The notes under the pieces are model-generated. The model was not told the origin of the DNA. It saw nothing but the letters and a program-made list of their open reading frames with translations, and did no database searches. DNA of 64,000 nt, taken from positions 1 to 64,000 of IMG/VR virus record IMGVR_UViG_3300045141_000199; one strand, written 5' to 3'. The translations under genes and the position numbers were made by a program. The first letter of the stretch is position 1, and each line of letters opens with the position of its first letter. This stretch comes from a virus. Positions 40,812 to 48,279 of the stretch are shown here, one piece after another.

Positions 40812-41462
40812 ATGGGTAACAAAGCAAAGCTGAAGATGTTAGAAGCTCGTCTTGCGTGGCACCGCGGTAAATACAACTACCGCAAACGCAAGATGGAAGG
40901 CTGGCAGCAGTCCGAGAAACGCGGAGAATACTGGCTAGATCAGCACCGTAAAAAGCACAATGCTAAGGGGGCTGAGAGCGCTAACGCTAGTATCATACGT
41001 GCGCGAGCGGGGGTATACAAGTGGGGCAAGCTTGTTAGTGAAGAGGCTAAGGAAATCAACAAGCTCAAGCCTGCAATTGCCAAGCTCAAGCCAAAGCCGG
41101 TAAAAAAAGCTGAAGGCTTCTCAACTCCTAGAGCCCGTTGGAACCCCAGCGAACGCCCGATCGCCAACTGGATCATCCCTGAATTAGAATGGGCGGCCGC
41201 CCATGGCTGGACTGGTTATGTAACGAGTGGTTATCGCTCTTATCAGAAGCAGAAAGAACTTTACGAACTCTACCAGCGCGGAGGAAACATCGCAGCTAGG
41301 CCGGGGCAGTCTAACCATGAGGGTTACGAATTCCCTAAGGGAGCCGTTGATGTGACGAATTACAACCAGTTCAACGCCGTGCTGTCGAAAAAGCCAGGCC
41401 ACAAACTGCGCTGGGGTATCGTCATCGCAGATTACGTGCATTTCAGTGGTACCGGGCGCTAA
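40812..41462 (+). CDS. Endolysin, M15 (VanY-like) peptidase
   Basis: A 216-residue protein. The basic coiled-coil N-terminus (about 1-100) may bind the wall. Residues about 108-216 form a D-Ala-D-Ala peptidase domain: GYVTSGYRS, SNHEGYEFPKGAVDVTNY (His and Asp zinc ligands) and YVHFSGTG (third ligand). It cleaves peptide bonds in peptidoglycan. The stretch WNPS..PIANWI.P...WAAAHGW is shared with the tape measure M15 domain, showing duplication within the phage. Confidence 0.88.
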   Translation: MGNKAKLKMLEARLAWHRGKYNYRKRKMEGWQQSEKRGEYWLDQHRKKHNAKGAESANASIIRARAGVYKWGKLVSEEAKEINKLKPAIAKLKPKPVKKAEGFSTPRARWNPSERPIANWIIPELEWAAAHGWTGYVTSGYRSYQKQKELYELYQRGGNIAARPGQSNHEGYEFPKGAVDVTNYNQFNAVLSKKPGHKLRWGIVIADYVHFSGTGR

Positions 41463-42196
41463 TGTTTGAACCTAACGAACGTTATCGTTACGCTTATAAG
41501 ATAGGCATGTCCGGAGCCGACGTTTGGTGCATCCAAGTAGCCTTAAACGCCGCGGCCGTATCTCCTCAGCTTGTAACCGATGGCTCTTTCGGCCCGCATA
41601 CCAAAGTAGCGGTTGAGCAGGTTCAGACGCGCTTAGGGATCACGGTCGATGGCGTATGTGGGCCTGAAACTCAGCACAAGCTTTGCGCCCGCGAAGCCAG
41701 CATCATCCAGAAAGGACGTTGCCCTAAAGGCTTGCTGTTAGGCATCTGCGATGGCGAGTCAGGATCGATAATCCCTGCTACGTCCGGGCGCTACGGCAAC
41801 GGCAGTCGCGACTATGGGCCTTACCAGGACAACAAAACTAACCCTAATGAAGCTGAATTGAAGGTAGCCTATGCCGTTAACCAGCAAACGCGCAAAACGG
41901 CTGACAAGATCAGCGGTATCTATGCGAAATATCGCACGATGCCCGGCGGATCGACCGACGAAAAAGCCTGGAGGCTAGCAGTTCTTTACCACAACTGGCC
42001 GGCCGCGGCCGAAAAGATCGCTAAAGGTGAAGGTAACACCTGGACATACCAGGCAGACGGTCGTAGTTACAAAATGAGCGATCCAGCGCAATGGGTGAAA
42101 AACATCGGCGTCGCAGGGGTTTCCACCGGATGGCAGTGGGCGGAATTTTACATAGACTCAAAGGTGATTTACGTAAGTAGCTGGACTGTGGTATGA
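41462..42196 (+). CDS. Endolysin with peptidoglycan-binding and lysozyme-like domains
   Basis: A 244-residue protein. Residues about 5-75 are a PG_binding_1 module (GMSGADVWCIQVALN, DGSFGPHTKVAVEQVQ, GVCGPETQHKL). Residues about 90-230 look lysozyme- or transglycosylase-like, with a candidate catalytic Glu in LLGICDGESG and a later RDYGPYQDN. It overlaps the M15 gene by 1 nt (TAATG), so the two hydrolases are co-translated and would attack glycan and peptide bonds together. Confidence 0.82.
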   Translation: MFEPNERYRYAYKIGMSGADVWCIQVALNAAAVSPQLVTDGSFGPHTKVAVEQVQTRLGITVDGVCGPETQHKLCAREASIIQKGRCPKGLLLGICDGESGSIIPATSGRYGNGSRDYGPYQDNKTNPNEAELKVAYAVNQQTRKTADKISGIYAKYRTMPGGSTDEKAWRLAVLYHNWPAAAEKIAKGEGNTWTYQADGRSYKMSDPAQWVKNIGVAGVSTGWQWAEFYIDSKVIYVSSWTVV

Positions 42197-42197
42197 T
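42187..42197 (+). promoter_or_regulatory. TGTGGTATGAT promoter before the holin-like gene
   Basis: Extended -10 element giving a leader of about 30 nt with an AAGGAG ribosome site before 42235. This allows the holin-like gene to be expressed separately from the endolysins. Confidence 0.65.
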
Positions 42198-42234
42198 TTT
42201 ACTAACTGCAAATTTCTAAGGAGTACACTCAATA

Positions 42235-42591
42235 ATGGCACCAGAAGAAAACACTCACACACTAGTACCGGACGCTGAAGAGCTTCTTGCGGAAGGTAAA
42301 GGAGTTGCTGGTAAGCCCAGCCTCGCAGGGGTTGCAGGGTTAGCTAGTTCGGCTAAGGCTTTCTCGGCTACACCTGACGTGCAGGAGTTAATCAAGGACG
42401 CATCGCCGCTCCTAAAAGAGACGAAGACGGGATACAAGACTACCGAGTTTTGGGGGGCAATCGCAGCAGTGATCGCCGATCTCGGGACTGACATCTCTAG
42501 CAAAAACAAGCTCATCGTGTCAGGCATTGCGGCGCTTTACGCGCTAGCACGCGGCCTAGCAAAGTCGGGCGTACCAACGTTTGAACGCTAA
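42235..42591 (+). CDS. Holin-like membrane protein (118 aa)
   Basis: A 118-residue protein with a soluble N-terminus and two hydrophobic segments near the C-terminus (TEFWGAIAAVIADLG and LIVSGIAALYALARGLA). Its size, position after the endolysins and own promoter fit a holin that times lysis. Segments are short and the N-terminus long, so the call is tentative. Confidence 0.6.
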   Translation: MAPEENTHTLVPDAEELLAEGKGVAGKPSLAGVAGLASSAKAFSATPDVQELIKDASPLLKETKTGYKTTEFWGAIAAVIADLGTDISSKNKLIVSGIAALYALARGLAKSGVPTFER

Positions 42592-43121
42592 TGCACGATG
42601 ATATCGACGTAATCCTTGTTATCGAGGATGACGATGATTGCAGCGATTTCGCACGTTTGGCTAGAGGACTAAAGCATCTATCAAGGAAAGTAGACCGAAT
42701 TATGACCGACCTAACAGACCTACGAAAGGCAGTAGCCGACGTACAGGCTACAGACACAGCAGCAGTTGAAGAGATCACATCGCTAGCGGCTAAGGTAGAA
42801 GAACTTACCGCAGGCAATGTAACTCAGCCAGAAATCGACGCTATCGCATCTGACCTTGAGTCAGCAGCGACAGCATTAGCGGCCGCAGGGCCTAAACCAC
42901 CGGCTCCGCCAGTGGAAGAACCTGCGCCTCCAGCGGAAGAACCAGCACCGCCCGCTGAAGAACCCGCGCCACCAGTTGAAACCCCAACTGAAACTCCAGC
43001 AGAACCTCCGGTTGAACCGCCAGTCGAAACTCCCGGTGAAGCGCCAGCTACACCGCCGACTGAAGGTCAGGTACCTAGCGGCACGGTACCAGCCGACGAA
43101 GCTGGTGAACCTAGCGAATAA
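42591..43121 (+). CDS. Coiled-coil protein with Pro/Glu-rich repeat tail
   Basis: A 176-residue protein. Residues about 20-100 form an acidic coiled coil. Residues about 100-176 are repeats of PAPPAEEP type (42900-43080), expected to be extended and to span cell wall or periplasm. An in-frame ATG at 42705 could be an alternative start. It is coupled to the holin-like gene (TAATG), so a spanin- or lysis-associated role is possible but unproven. Confidence 0.6.
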   Translation: MHDDIDVILVIEDDDDCSDFARLARGLKHLSRKVDRIMTDLTDLRKAVADVQATDTAAVEEITSLAAKVEELTAGNVTQPEIDAIASDLESAATALAAAGPKPPAPPVEEPAPPAEEPAPPAEEPAPPVETPTETPAEPPVEPPVETPGEAPATPPTEGQVPSGTVPADEAGEPSE

Positions 43122-43179
43122 GACTTTGTAAAGCTTCCTTGTCAAGTACGGCAGAAAGGAGGCGATCCATATCTCGGAG

Positions 43180-43206
43180 AAGGCCCGCTATTAGCGGGCC
43201 TTTTTC
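43180..43206 (+). terminator. Terminator of the late operon
   Basis: AAGGCCCGCTA/TTAGCGGGCCTT stem followed by five T. Same core as the terminator at 14069. Confidence 0.92.
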
Positions 43207-43215
43207 GTGCGTCAA

Positions 43216-43257
43216 TTATGATGCTTTAACGCCATTTAGCGCCCTAATGCATCATAA
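43216..43257. repeat. Inverted repeat between convergent operons
   Basis: TTATGATGC (43216-43224) and GCATCATAA (43249-43257) form a perfect 9-bp inverted repeat in an AT-rich gap between the late operon and the terminase stop codon. It may be a minus-strand terminator or protein site; no cos or pac evidence was found. Confidence 0.5.
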
Positions 43258-43263
43258 ATGATG

Positions 43264-44736
43264 CTAAATGCGGCCCATCTCAGAGCCAGTCCAAGCCTGT
43301 CGGCGCCCCATGAGCATTGCTGTAGTGTCGGCCTCGATCGTGGTATGAGTGGGAAGGCCGGTATCAAGCTGTTCCTCATAGATATCTACGAAATCTTCCG
43401 TTTCAGTTTCCTTGCGTTCTTCGGCCTGACTTACGGCATCGTCAGCCGCGATAGCTGTAATGTTCGGAGCGCCCTCTTTGACGATCCCCCAATGCTGAAG
43501 CATCTTGGCCGACACAGCATCGTCATGCTGGCCTTCTGGTGCTCCATACGTCCAGCGGCCGGCGTCAGTGATTTTGTAGGTATAATTTTCAAACTCATGC
43601 AGGGGTTCCTCGTAGTCCAACCGGACTACTCCCTGTTCCATATCCTTTGAGAGCTGCACCACCATGTGTTGCTTAGTTTTGGTAAAGTTGATAGGCACAA
43701 CATCGTAGCCGTCTGCTTCCATCTCCTCCACGATCGGATCGCCAAGCCCGGTCGAGTCAATTACTAACGTGACATGGGTAGCGCCTTCAGCTAGCAATTG
43801 TTTTACAAAGTTCCGCAGCCTTGCGCGCTGCATTTTCCAGGCAATCTCGTTGAAGCGATCGTAGCCACACGGCATCATGTCGTCACAGCTAGCGGCCGAG
43901 AACACAGTGAAGTCATTTGACTTAGCAAGATCAACACCAATTATCACGCGGCCTTTAGGTTTTGTTTTTGAGACGACTATATCGTCATGGAATCTAAAAA
44001 CAGCCCCAGCGCTTGAGATGAAGTCAGCCTCGACCTCCTGCTGATAGGTAAGTAGAGGCATGGAATCGGCCATCTCTCGAACCTCCTCATCTGGAATGAA
44101 GGGGTTAGAGCTGGTGGGAAATTTCCATGATCGATAGAGAGGCTTAGCGTCGTCCTGGCCGCGGAGCCACAGGTAGTAGAACCAGTTACGGCCGCGAGGA
44201 GTCGAGATCATTAGTGCCGAGCCTTCACGATCCATAAGCGTCGGACGGACAATCGTCTCCCATACACCCTTTGGCATCGTGGCAGCCTCATCGAGCACTA
44301 CGAAATCGACTCCCTCTCCAAGCATGGCCTCCGGGCGCTCGGCTGAATAGAACTCCATGCGCGAGCCATTCTTGAACTTCAGGATCACGCTTCGGCCAGC
44401 ATCAAAAGCCGAGTCTAGCTGGGGCGGGTGCGTTAATACGTCGTCGGGAAGCTGGCGAAGTACCTCTCGATAACCACGCTTTACAACCTTGTAGGTCGGG
44501 GCGCACCACCACACCATTTGCTTCGGGCGACGGCAGCGTAACAGCGCCTTCTTGGCGCCTATTACTGTCTTACCGAATCGTCGGCCGCAGCAAACGATCT
44601 GGAAACGTGCATGGTTTTCCATGATCTCCCGCTGGCCGCCGTCATGCGGAATGACAACCTTTTCTTGCAGCTCTAAGAGAAGTTTGGCGGCCGCGTCTGG
44701 ATCAGATTCAACTAATTGCTGAAGCTTACTGTCCAT
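43264..44736 (-). CDS. terL: Terminase large subunit
   Basis: A 490-residue DNA packaging motor. The N-terminal ATPase has Walker A CCGRRFGKT (about 49-57), VWWCAPTYKV, Walker B DFVVLDEA (about 143-150) and motif III STPRG. The C-terminal RNase H-like nuclease has GVDLAKSNDFTVF (about 267) and LVIDSTGLGD (about 318). It is encoded on the strand opposite to the head genes, next to the small subunit, with which it is coupled. Confidence 0.96.
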   Translation of the reverse strand: MDSKLQQLVESDPDAAAKLLLELQEKVVIPHDGGQREIMENHARFQIVCCGRRFGKTVIGAKKALLRCRRPKQMVWWCAPTYKVVKRGYREVLRQLPDDVLTHPPQLDSAFDAGRSVILKFKNGSRMEFYSAERPEAMLGEGVDFVVLDEAATMPKGVWETIVRPTLMDREGSALMISTPRGRNWFYYLWLRGQDDAKPLYRSWKFPTSSNPFIPDEEVREMADSMPLLTYQQEVEADFISSAGAVFRFHDDIVVSKTKPKGRVIIGVDLAKSNDFTVFSAASCDDMMPCGYDRFNEIAWKMQRARLRNFVKQLLAEGATHVTLVIDSTGLGDPIVEEMEADGYDVVPINFTKTKQHMVVQLSKDMEQGVVRLDYEEPLHEFENYTYKITDAGRWTYGAPEGQHDDAVSAKMLQHWGIVKEGAPNITAIAADDAVSQAEERKETETEDFVDIYEEQLDTGLPTHTTIEADTTAMLMGRRQAWTGSEMGRI

Positions 44737-45197
44737 TATTTCTTAGAGTTTTTCGCTAGGAGTTCTTGCAGCTCTTTAGCAAAGCCGGCGTCAGATTCGA
44801 TGGCGTCCATTGCCTCATTGATTGTGGAAACGTCCTTGGCACTGCCTTGAGTCTGAAGGCGTAGTGCTCCACCTAGATACTCCTTGCGAATCTTCAATAA
44901 CGTATCAGTGTCAAGTTCATCGGCGTTTAGCAAGCGTTGCTCCATAACCGAGTCCACCTTACGCGCCACTCGAATAACACGATCCTCTACAAACTTGAGT
45001 ACAACTGCCTTAACGATCGGGTTGCGCTTTTCTTCGCCGATCTTCGCTGTTGAGCATCCAAACAAGGACGCCATTTCCTTGTTGGTCATGCCGTTGGCAA
45101 TCGCCATTGCCAGCAGCTCAATTTCCTCGTCGTTCGCAAAAATGCGTTTGACGGCTCCGTTTATCGGATGGCGATGCGGAACAATGTCGTTACTCAT
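44736..45197 (-). CDS. terS: Terminase small subunit
   Basis: A 153-residue protein with an N-terminal helix-turn-helix (LLAMAIANGMTNKEMASLFGCSTAKIGEEKR) for recognition of packaging DNA and a C-terminal helical oligomerisation region. Its position next to terL supports the call. It overlaps the HTH regulator upstream by ATGA. Confidence 0.82.
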   Translation of the reverse strand: MSNDIVPHRHPINGAVKRIFANDEEIELLAMAIANGMTNKEMASLFGCSTAKIGEEKRNPIVKAVVLKFVEDRVIRVARKVDSVMEQRLLNADELDTDTLLKIRKEYLGGALRLQTQGSAKDVSTINEAMDAIESDAGFAKELQELLAKNSKK

Positions 45198-45544
45198 CTC
45201 AATATCATCCCATTTAGTCCGTCAAAATAGGGGGTAATCGACCCGTCAGGCCAAGATAGCCGGCAGGCCGCTAAGTGTGAATCCGCCGCTAGACAAAGCC
45301 GATCAGCCAGGTCAAGACTGATTGTGGGCGTGGACTCACTGAGAACTCGATACACCGTTCGAGTGCTGGTGTTAGCCTTCTCGGCTATCAGAGAGACGCT
45401 TGAGCCGGCGTCCTCATCGTCCGGGCGGACGATCTCCTTCAACACTGTGGCGACATCGATGGTGCAAATGCGTGGCTCAACTTCCTTGGAATTCTTTTCC
45501 TGTTTAGCCGGCTCGTATCCTTCGAGCAGGTATTTCTCTTCCAT
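45194..45544 (-). CDS. Helix-turn-helix DNA-binding protein
   Basis: A 116-residue protein with an HTH of the LIAEKANTSTRTVYRVLSEST type (about residues 53-73), followed by DLADRLCLAADSHLAACRLSW. It resembles small actinophage HTH proteins. It is first in the terminase operon. Its mRNA can hide the start codon in a hairpin (45541-45580), so self-regulation of translation is possible. Confidence 0.75.
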   Translation of the reverse strand: MEEKYLLEGYEPAKQEKNSKEVEPRICTIDVATVLKEIVRPDDEDAGSSVSLIAEKANTSTRTVYRVLSESTPTISLDLADRLCLAADSHLAACRLSWPDGSITPYFDGLNGMILR

Positions 45545-45580
45545 GCTGGCCTCCTAAATTAGCGTGATATTTCAGCATGG
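45541..45580 (-). promoter_or_regulatory. mRNA hairpin covering the start of the HTH gene
   Basis: On the minus strand CCATGCTG (45580-45573) pairs with CAGCATGG (45548-45541), which contains the ATG start; the AGGAGG ribosome site lies in the loop. A second inverted repeat, AGCGTGA/TCACGCT (45561-45567, 45581-45587), overlaps it and could be an alternative fold or operator. Confidence 0.55.
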
Positions 45581-45591
45581 TCACGCTCTCC

Positions 45592-46098
45592 TTAGGAGGC
45601 TTTGTTGTTGACAATTTTCCATTTGGTAGGCGGCCGGCGCCAGATGTTTTCTTCTGTCGTTACAGGTTCGCCGTATGGAATAGGTGGCGCGATATAAGGC
45701 GCCGCTGTTTCTGGATTAAAGTAAGGCGGAGCTTCCTCTTTGTAAAGCTCAAACGCCTCGAAGATGCCGGCAATATGAGGATCGTGCTTATCCACCAGCT
45801 CACAGCCGATTGCTGTAAGCGATAGACTTTCGATCTCCGTTCGACCCTCGTCAATGATCTTGGCGGCCGCAATGTCCCGATCGGTAACATAATCATACGC
45901 ATTGCGCATATGGCTCTCATTTTTACCGAGCAGGACAATCTTCTTGTAATGACCTGAGCGGTACCAGAGACGCAGCAGATTAGAGTCTGGAGGGGTCAGC
46001 CTGAAGCCCTCCACAGCCGCGTGAGCGGCCTGTGCGGCGATCTTTCCAGGAGACATACCCAAACCCCTGTTTACTATTAAATACATGCAAGGGTCCAT
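45592..46098 (-). CDS. pth2: Peptidyl-tRNA hydrolase, Pth2 family
   Basis: A 168-residue protein carrying the Pth2 signature MYLIVNRGLGMSPGKIAAQ..HAAVEGF (about 5-32), then KKIVLLGKNESHMRNAYDY, AAKIIDEGRTEIESLSLTAIG and ELVDKHDPHIAGIFEAFELY. Pth2 cleaves the ester bond of peptidyl-tRNAs that drop off ribosomes, freeing the tRNA. The family is typical of archaea and eukaryotes and is also found in some bacteria and phages; ordinary bacterial Pth is unrelated in fold. Here it would recycle the phage's own tRNAs. The last 45 residues are an extra tail. The ATG overlaps the preceding stop (TAATG). Confidence 0.92.
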   Translation of the reverse strand: MDPCMYLIVNRGLGMSPGKIAAQAAHAAVEGFRLTPPDSNLLRLWYRSGHYKKIVLLGKNESHMRNAYDYVTDRDIAAAKIIDEGRTEIESLSLTAIGCELVDKHDPHIAGIFEAFELYKEEAPPYFNPETAAPYIAPPIPYGEPVTTEENIWRRPPTKWKIVNNKAS

Positions 46099-46307
46099 TA
46101 GGCGGCCGCTATTCTATCGACTGCACAATCTATCGCTTTGCGCAATTCGGTCAGCTCTTTCAAAGATACCGTTCTAGTAGCTGTCATTCCGCTCTCTTCA
46201 TCTTCAAAGATGATGCGCGCCTTATCCATGCCCGGTAAACACCACACCAGCACTGAATATCTATCCTCCGTGGGATGATGGACTGTCGATTCTCCTAAGG
46301 TAGGCAC
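46098..46307 (-). CDS. Hypothetical protein (69 aa)
   Basis: A 69-residue alpha/beta protein (SVLVWCLPGMDKARIIFEDEESGM, then a helix). Start GTG with AAGGAG 8 nt upstream. It sits between the RuvC-like and Pth2 genes with overlaps on both sides. No family. Confidence 0.6.
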   Translation of the reverse strand: MPTLGESTVHHPTEDRYSVLVWCLPGMDKARIIFEDEESGMTATRTVSLKELTELRKAIDCAVDRIAAA

Positions 46308-46792
46308 AGTGTTGCTCCTTTTATCTCGACTTGACGGTAGAAAAACCCATGCATGATGCTGTCATTGCAGTGACGGTTTTCATGCTGAGGAGTAACGAAC
46401 AGCTCCTTAGCTCCGCCCGCTAAAGCGCGGTCCTTGATCTTTGCTGGCTGCGAGTAGAACTCGATGGCGTTGAGAGCAGCGATCAGCTTTAGCGCCCCGA
46501 TTAGCTGGACTGTTCGGAATTCATCGAACGCTAGCTCTTTAGCCTTCCAGGGATAGAGCGCGAAAATCTCACATACAATAAGGCTAATGGGGCCTACGTT
46601 CTGGTCGGCTCCAATGCCTGATCTGAGTAAGTCCGTCTCACCTTCAGCCAACGGACCTACATTATCCTCGATCGCGTCATGCACATCATGGGCGAACGGC
46701 CAGAGCTTAGTCTGGCCGCCGCCCAATAGCACATCTTCATTCCAAAGTGACCATCCGGTTTCCTCACCCGGGTCTACGCATAGCATTCGCAT
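46295..46792 (-). CDS. RuvC-like Holliday junction resolvase
   Basis: A 165-residue protein of the RNase H fold. The acidic residues expected for RuvC are placed in CVDPGEETGWSL (first Asp), IVCEIFALYPWKAKELAF (Glu) and HENRHCNDSIMHGFFY (final Asp). It would resolve branched DNA before packaging. The start is 6 nt after TAAACT of the promoter TGTGGTAAACT (46799-46809), so it opens an operon as a leaderless gene. Confidence 0.82.
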   Translation of the reverse strand: MRMLCVDPGEETGWSLWNEDVLLGGGQTKLWPFAHDVHDAIEDNVGPLAEGETDLLRSGIGADQNVGPISLIVCEIFALYPWKAKELAFDEFRTVQLIGALKLIAALNAIEFYSQPAKIKDRALAGGAKELFVTPQHENRHCNDSIMHGFFYRQVEIKGATLCLP

Positions 46793-46812
46793 ATATGAAG
46801 TTTACCACAAAT

Positions 46813-47259
46813 TCAATATGCTATCTGCCATTCCACTGTTCCAGTCCAAGAACAGCTAGCATGTGCTATATAGTGAGCGGCCGGGGCATACAAATCGATT
46901 GCGCGCGTGTGACCGTTAACCGATCCTCCGCCTCCGCCGATGTCGTTCTTCTCTAGCTTATGCTTACGGTGACTGCGGGGGTCACGGACGATGATTTTTG
47001 CCTTGTTAGGCAAACCGCCCATATTCGTTCCCATGCCTAACTCGGCGAATGAGTAAGGATGGTTAGGGAGATACGCTTCGCGATAGCCGGTGACCAATGC
47101 TGGCTCACAATCGCCCCCATAAATCGAGGCGCCCACAGTGTGCCAAGGTCGATGGTGCTTGGCCCACGCCCGGCTAACGTTTACGTCACAGCGATGTGAA
47201 TGGCAACCTTTGACATGCGCCGATGCTGGGGATGAAGCTGCAAACATTGCTATTAGCAT
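46813..47259 (-). CDS. Secreted RlpA-like (double-psi barrel) protein
   Basis: A 148-residue protein with a short hydrophobic signal-like start ending SPASAHV. The core matches RlpA/DPBB proteins: KAKIIVRDPRSHRKHKLEKNDIGGGGG followed by RAIDLYAPAAHYI, with the paired Asp residues seen in lytic transglycosylases of that fold. It could act on peptidoglycan during lysis or entry. The N-terminus lacks the usual positive charges, so export is uncertain. Confidence 0.65.
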   Translation of the reverse strand: MLIAMFAASSPASAHVKGCHSHRCDVNVSRAWAKHHRPWHTVGASIYGGDCEPALVTGYREAYLPNHPYSFAELGMGTNMGGLPNKAKIIVRDPRSHRKHKLEKNDIGGGGGSVNGHTRAIDLYAPAAHYIAHASCSWTGTVEWQIAY

Positions 47260-47264
47260 TACTG

Positions 47265-47531
47265 TTAGGAAGCGTCCGATACACCTTCACCATCCTTTAG
47301 TTTGAGGGTTGGCCTAATTGATGCTGGCACATAGCGCATGCGCAATGTGTGAGACTCTGATTGCACACGGCCGTTGTAAATGAGCGACAAGGCTTGTCCT
47401 GTTGTGTGAGCGTGGCCGTGATCTTCTAACCACTGCACAAGATCAATGGAAGCTGGTAAACGTCCCTTACGCAAGACTCGTTCGAGCTTGCGTATCTTTT
47501 TGTTGTCCCTTCGATTTTTGGCGCTCACCAT
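47265..47531 (-). CDS. S4-like RNA-binding domain protein (candidate)
   Basis: An 88-residue basic protein. After a Lys/Arg-rich start, IDLVQWLEDHGHAHTTGQA followed by LSLIYNGRV matches the S4 RNA-binding pattern (Leu-Asp-x-x-L, then A-x-x-L-I-x-x-G-x-V). S4 domains bind structured rRNA or tRNA, which would suit the translation theme, but the similarity is short. The ATG at 47531 has AAAGG 4 nt upstream. It overlaps the upstream basic gene by 65 nt. Confidence 0.55.
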   Translation of the reverse strand: MVSAKNRRDNKKIRKLERVLRKGRLPASIDLVQWLEDHGHAHTTGQALSLIYNGRVQSESHTLRMRYVPASIRPTLKLKDGEGVSDAS

Positions 47532-47733
47532 GCAACCTTTCAATAAATTTTTTCCAATTGGCTACGCCCTCCTCAAGCCTTTTAGTATGGCGTTCGAGTC
47601 GGACGGCCTTTTCCTCAGGAGTACGTCGTGCTATCCGTGCCTGCCGGCGAGCGTGCTTGGTTCGTTTGATAGGGCGGCCGTACAGCCGTTGACGCTGCTC
47701 GGACTTATTGAAACGGGGCGGAACTTTAGACAA
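47467..47733 (-). CDS. Very basic hypothetical protein (88 aa)
   Basis: An 88-residue protein with over a third Lys/Arg (TKHARRQARIARRTPEEKAVR). Probably helical and nucleic-acid binding. It overlaps the preceding gene by 8 nt and the S4-like gene by 65 nt; both frames look coding. Function unknown. Confidence 0.5.
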   Translation of the reverse strand: MSKVPPRFNKSEQRQRLYGRPIKRTKHARRQARIARRTPEEKAVRLERHTKRLEEGVANWKKFIERLHGERQKSKGQQKDTQARTSLA

Positions 47734-48100
47734 GCGGCGTCTCTTCCCGCTTCTCGCTTTGCGGACGCATGTCCTCAGCTCTGAATATATCCTCCGGAGA
47801 AGGACCGGGCTTCACCCGCGTAACTGTGAGGTTGAGATCGGGCTCATCGGGAGTGCTTACAACCTCGTAATCGCGCTCTAACTCGCGCTCGGGACGATCA
47901 AGTACCTCGCCAAACGTAGTCGGTTTGATCGAGATATTGTCACCACCCTGGTCGCCCCACTCCGCGCTACGCACGTTAGTCTGTACAGGGCTAGGGCCAA
48001 TTACTTCAACCTCGTTGTACGCGCGCATATCCACGGCGCCAGTCTTCGGCTCCTTGAATAGGTTCTTACGCTTTAGGATTGTTCCTCTTTGGTAGCTCAC
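47726..48100 (-). CDS. Hypothetical protein (124 aa)
   Basis: A 124-residue protein, beta-rich at the start (TILKRKNLFKEPKTGAVDMRAYNEVEVIG) with a Pro/Glu-rich disordered end. Coupled to the gene upstream by ATGA. No family. Confidence 0.6.
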   Translation of the reverse strand: MSYQRGTILKRKNLFKEPKTGAVDMRAYNEVEVIGPSPVQTNVRSAEWGDQGGDNISIKPTTFGEVLDRPERELERDYEVVSTPDEPDLNLTVTRVKPGPSPEDIFRAEDMRPQSEKREETPLV

Positions 48101-48279
48101 TTAGTGCTCGCTTTCTTCTTGATTAGGTTTGAGCGTCGGAAGGCCAAAACAGTGCGATGGTTCACCAATTCCGCCGCGATGCTCGGATGATAGTTCTCAT
48201 CGATTCCATTTATAGCCTGTGTTAGCTGTTCTATGCGAATCGAAATTCTATCGATTCGTTTTTGACGCCATTTATTCAA
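48097..48279 (-). CDS. Small basic helical protein (60 aa)
   Basis: A 60-residue helical protein from a TTG at 48279. The frame also holds an ATG at 48297, but that ATG lies upstream of the -10 of a TGTGGTACGAT promoter (48286-48296). TTG falls 6 nt after TACGAT, as in the other leaderless genes. Alternatively the ATG is used when transcription comes from the upstream operon. Confidence 0.5.
   Translation of the reverse strand: MNKWRQKRIDRISIRIEQLTQAINGIDENYHPSIAAELVNHRTVLAFRRSNLIKKKASTK

Noticed and set aside
43216-43257. cos or pac site next to terminase
   Set aside because: Only a simple inverted repeat is visible; no nicking-site or repeat pattern can be supported from sequence alone.
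45194-45544. Lysogeny repressor
   Set aside because: It has an HTH but sits in the terminase operon, and no integrase, excisionase or attachment site was recognised.
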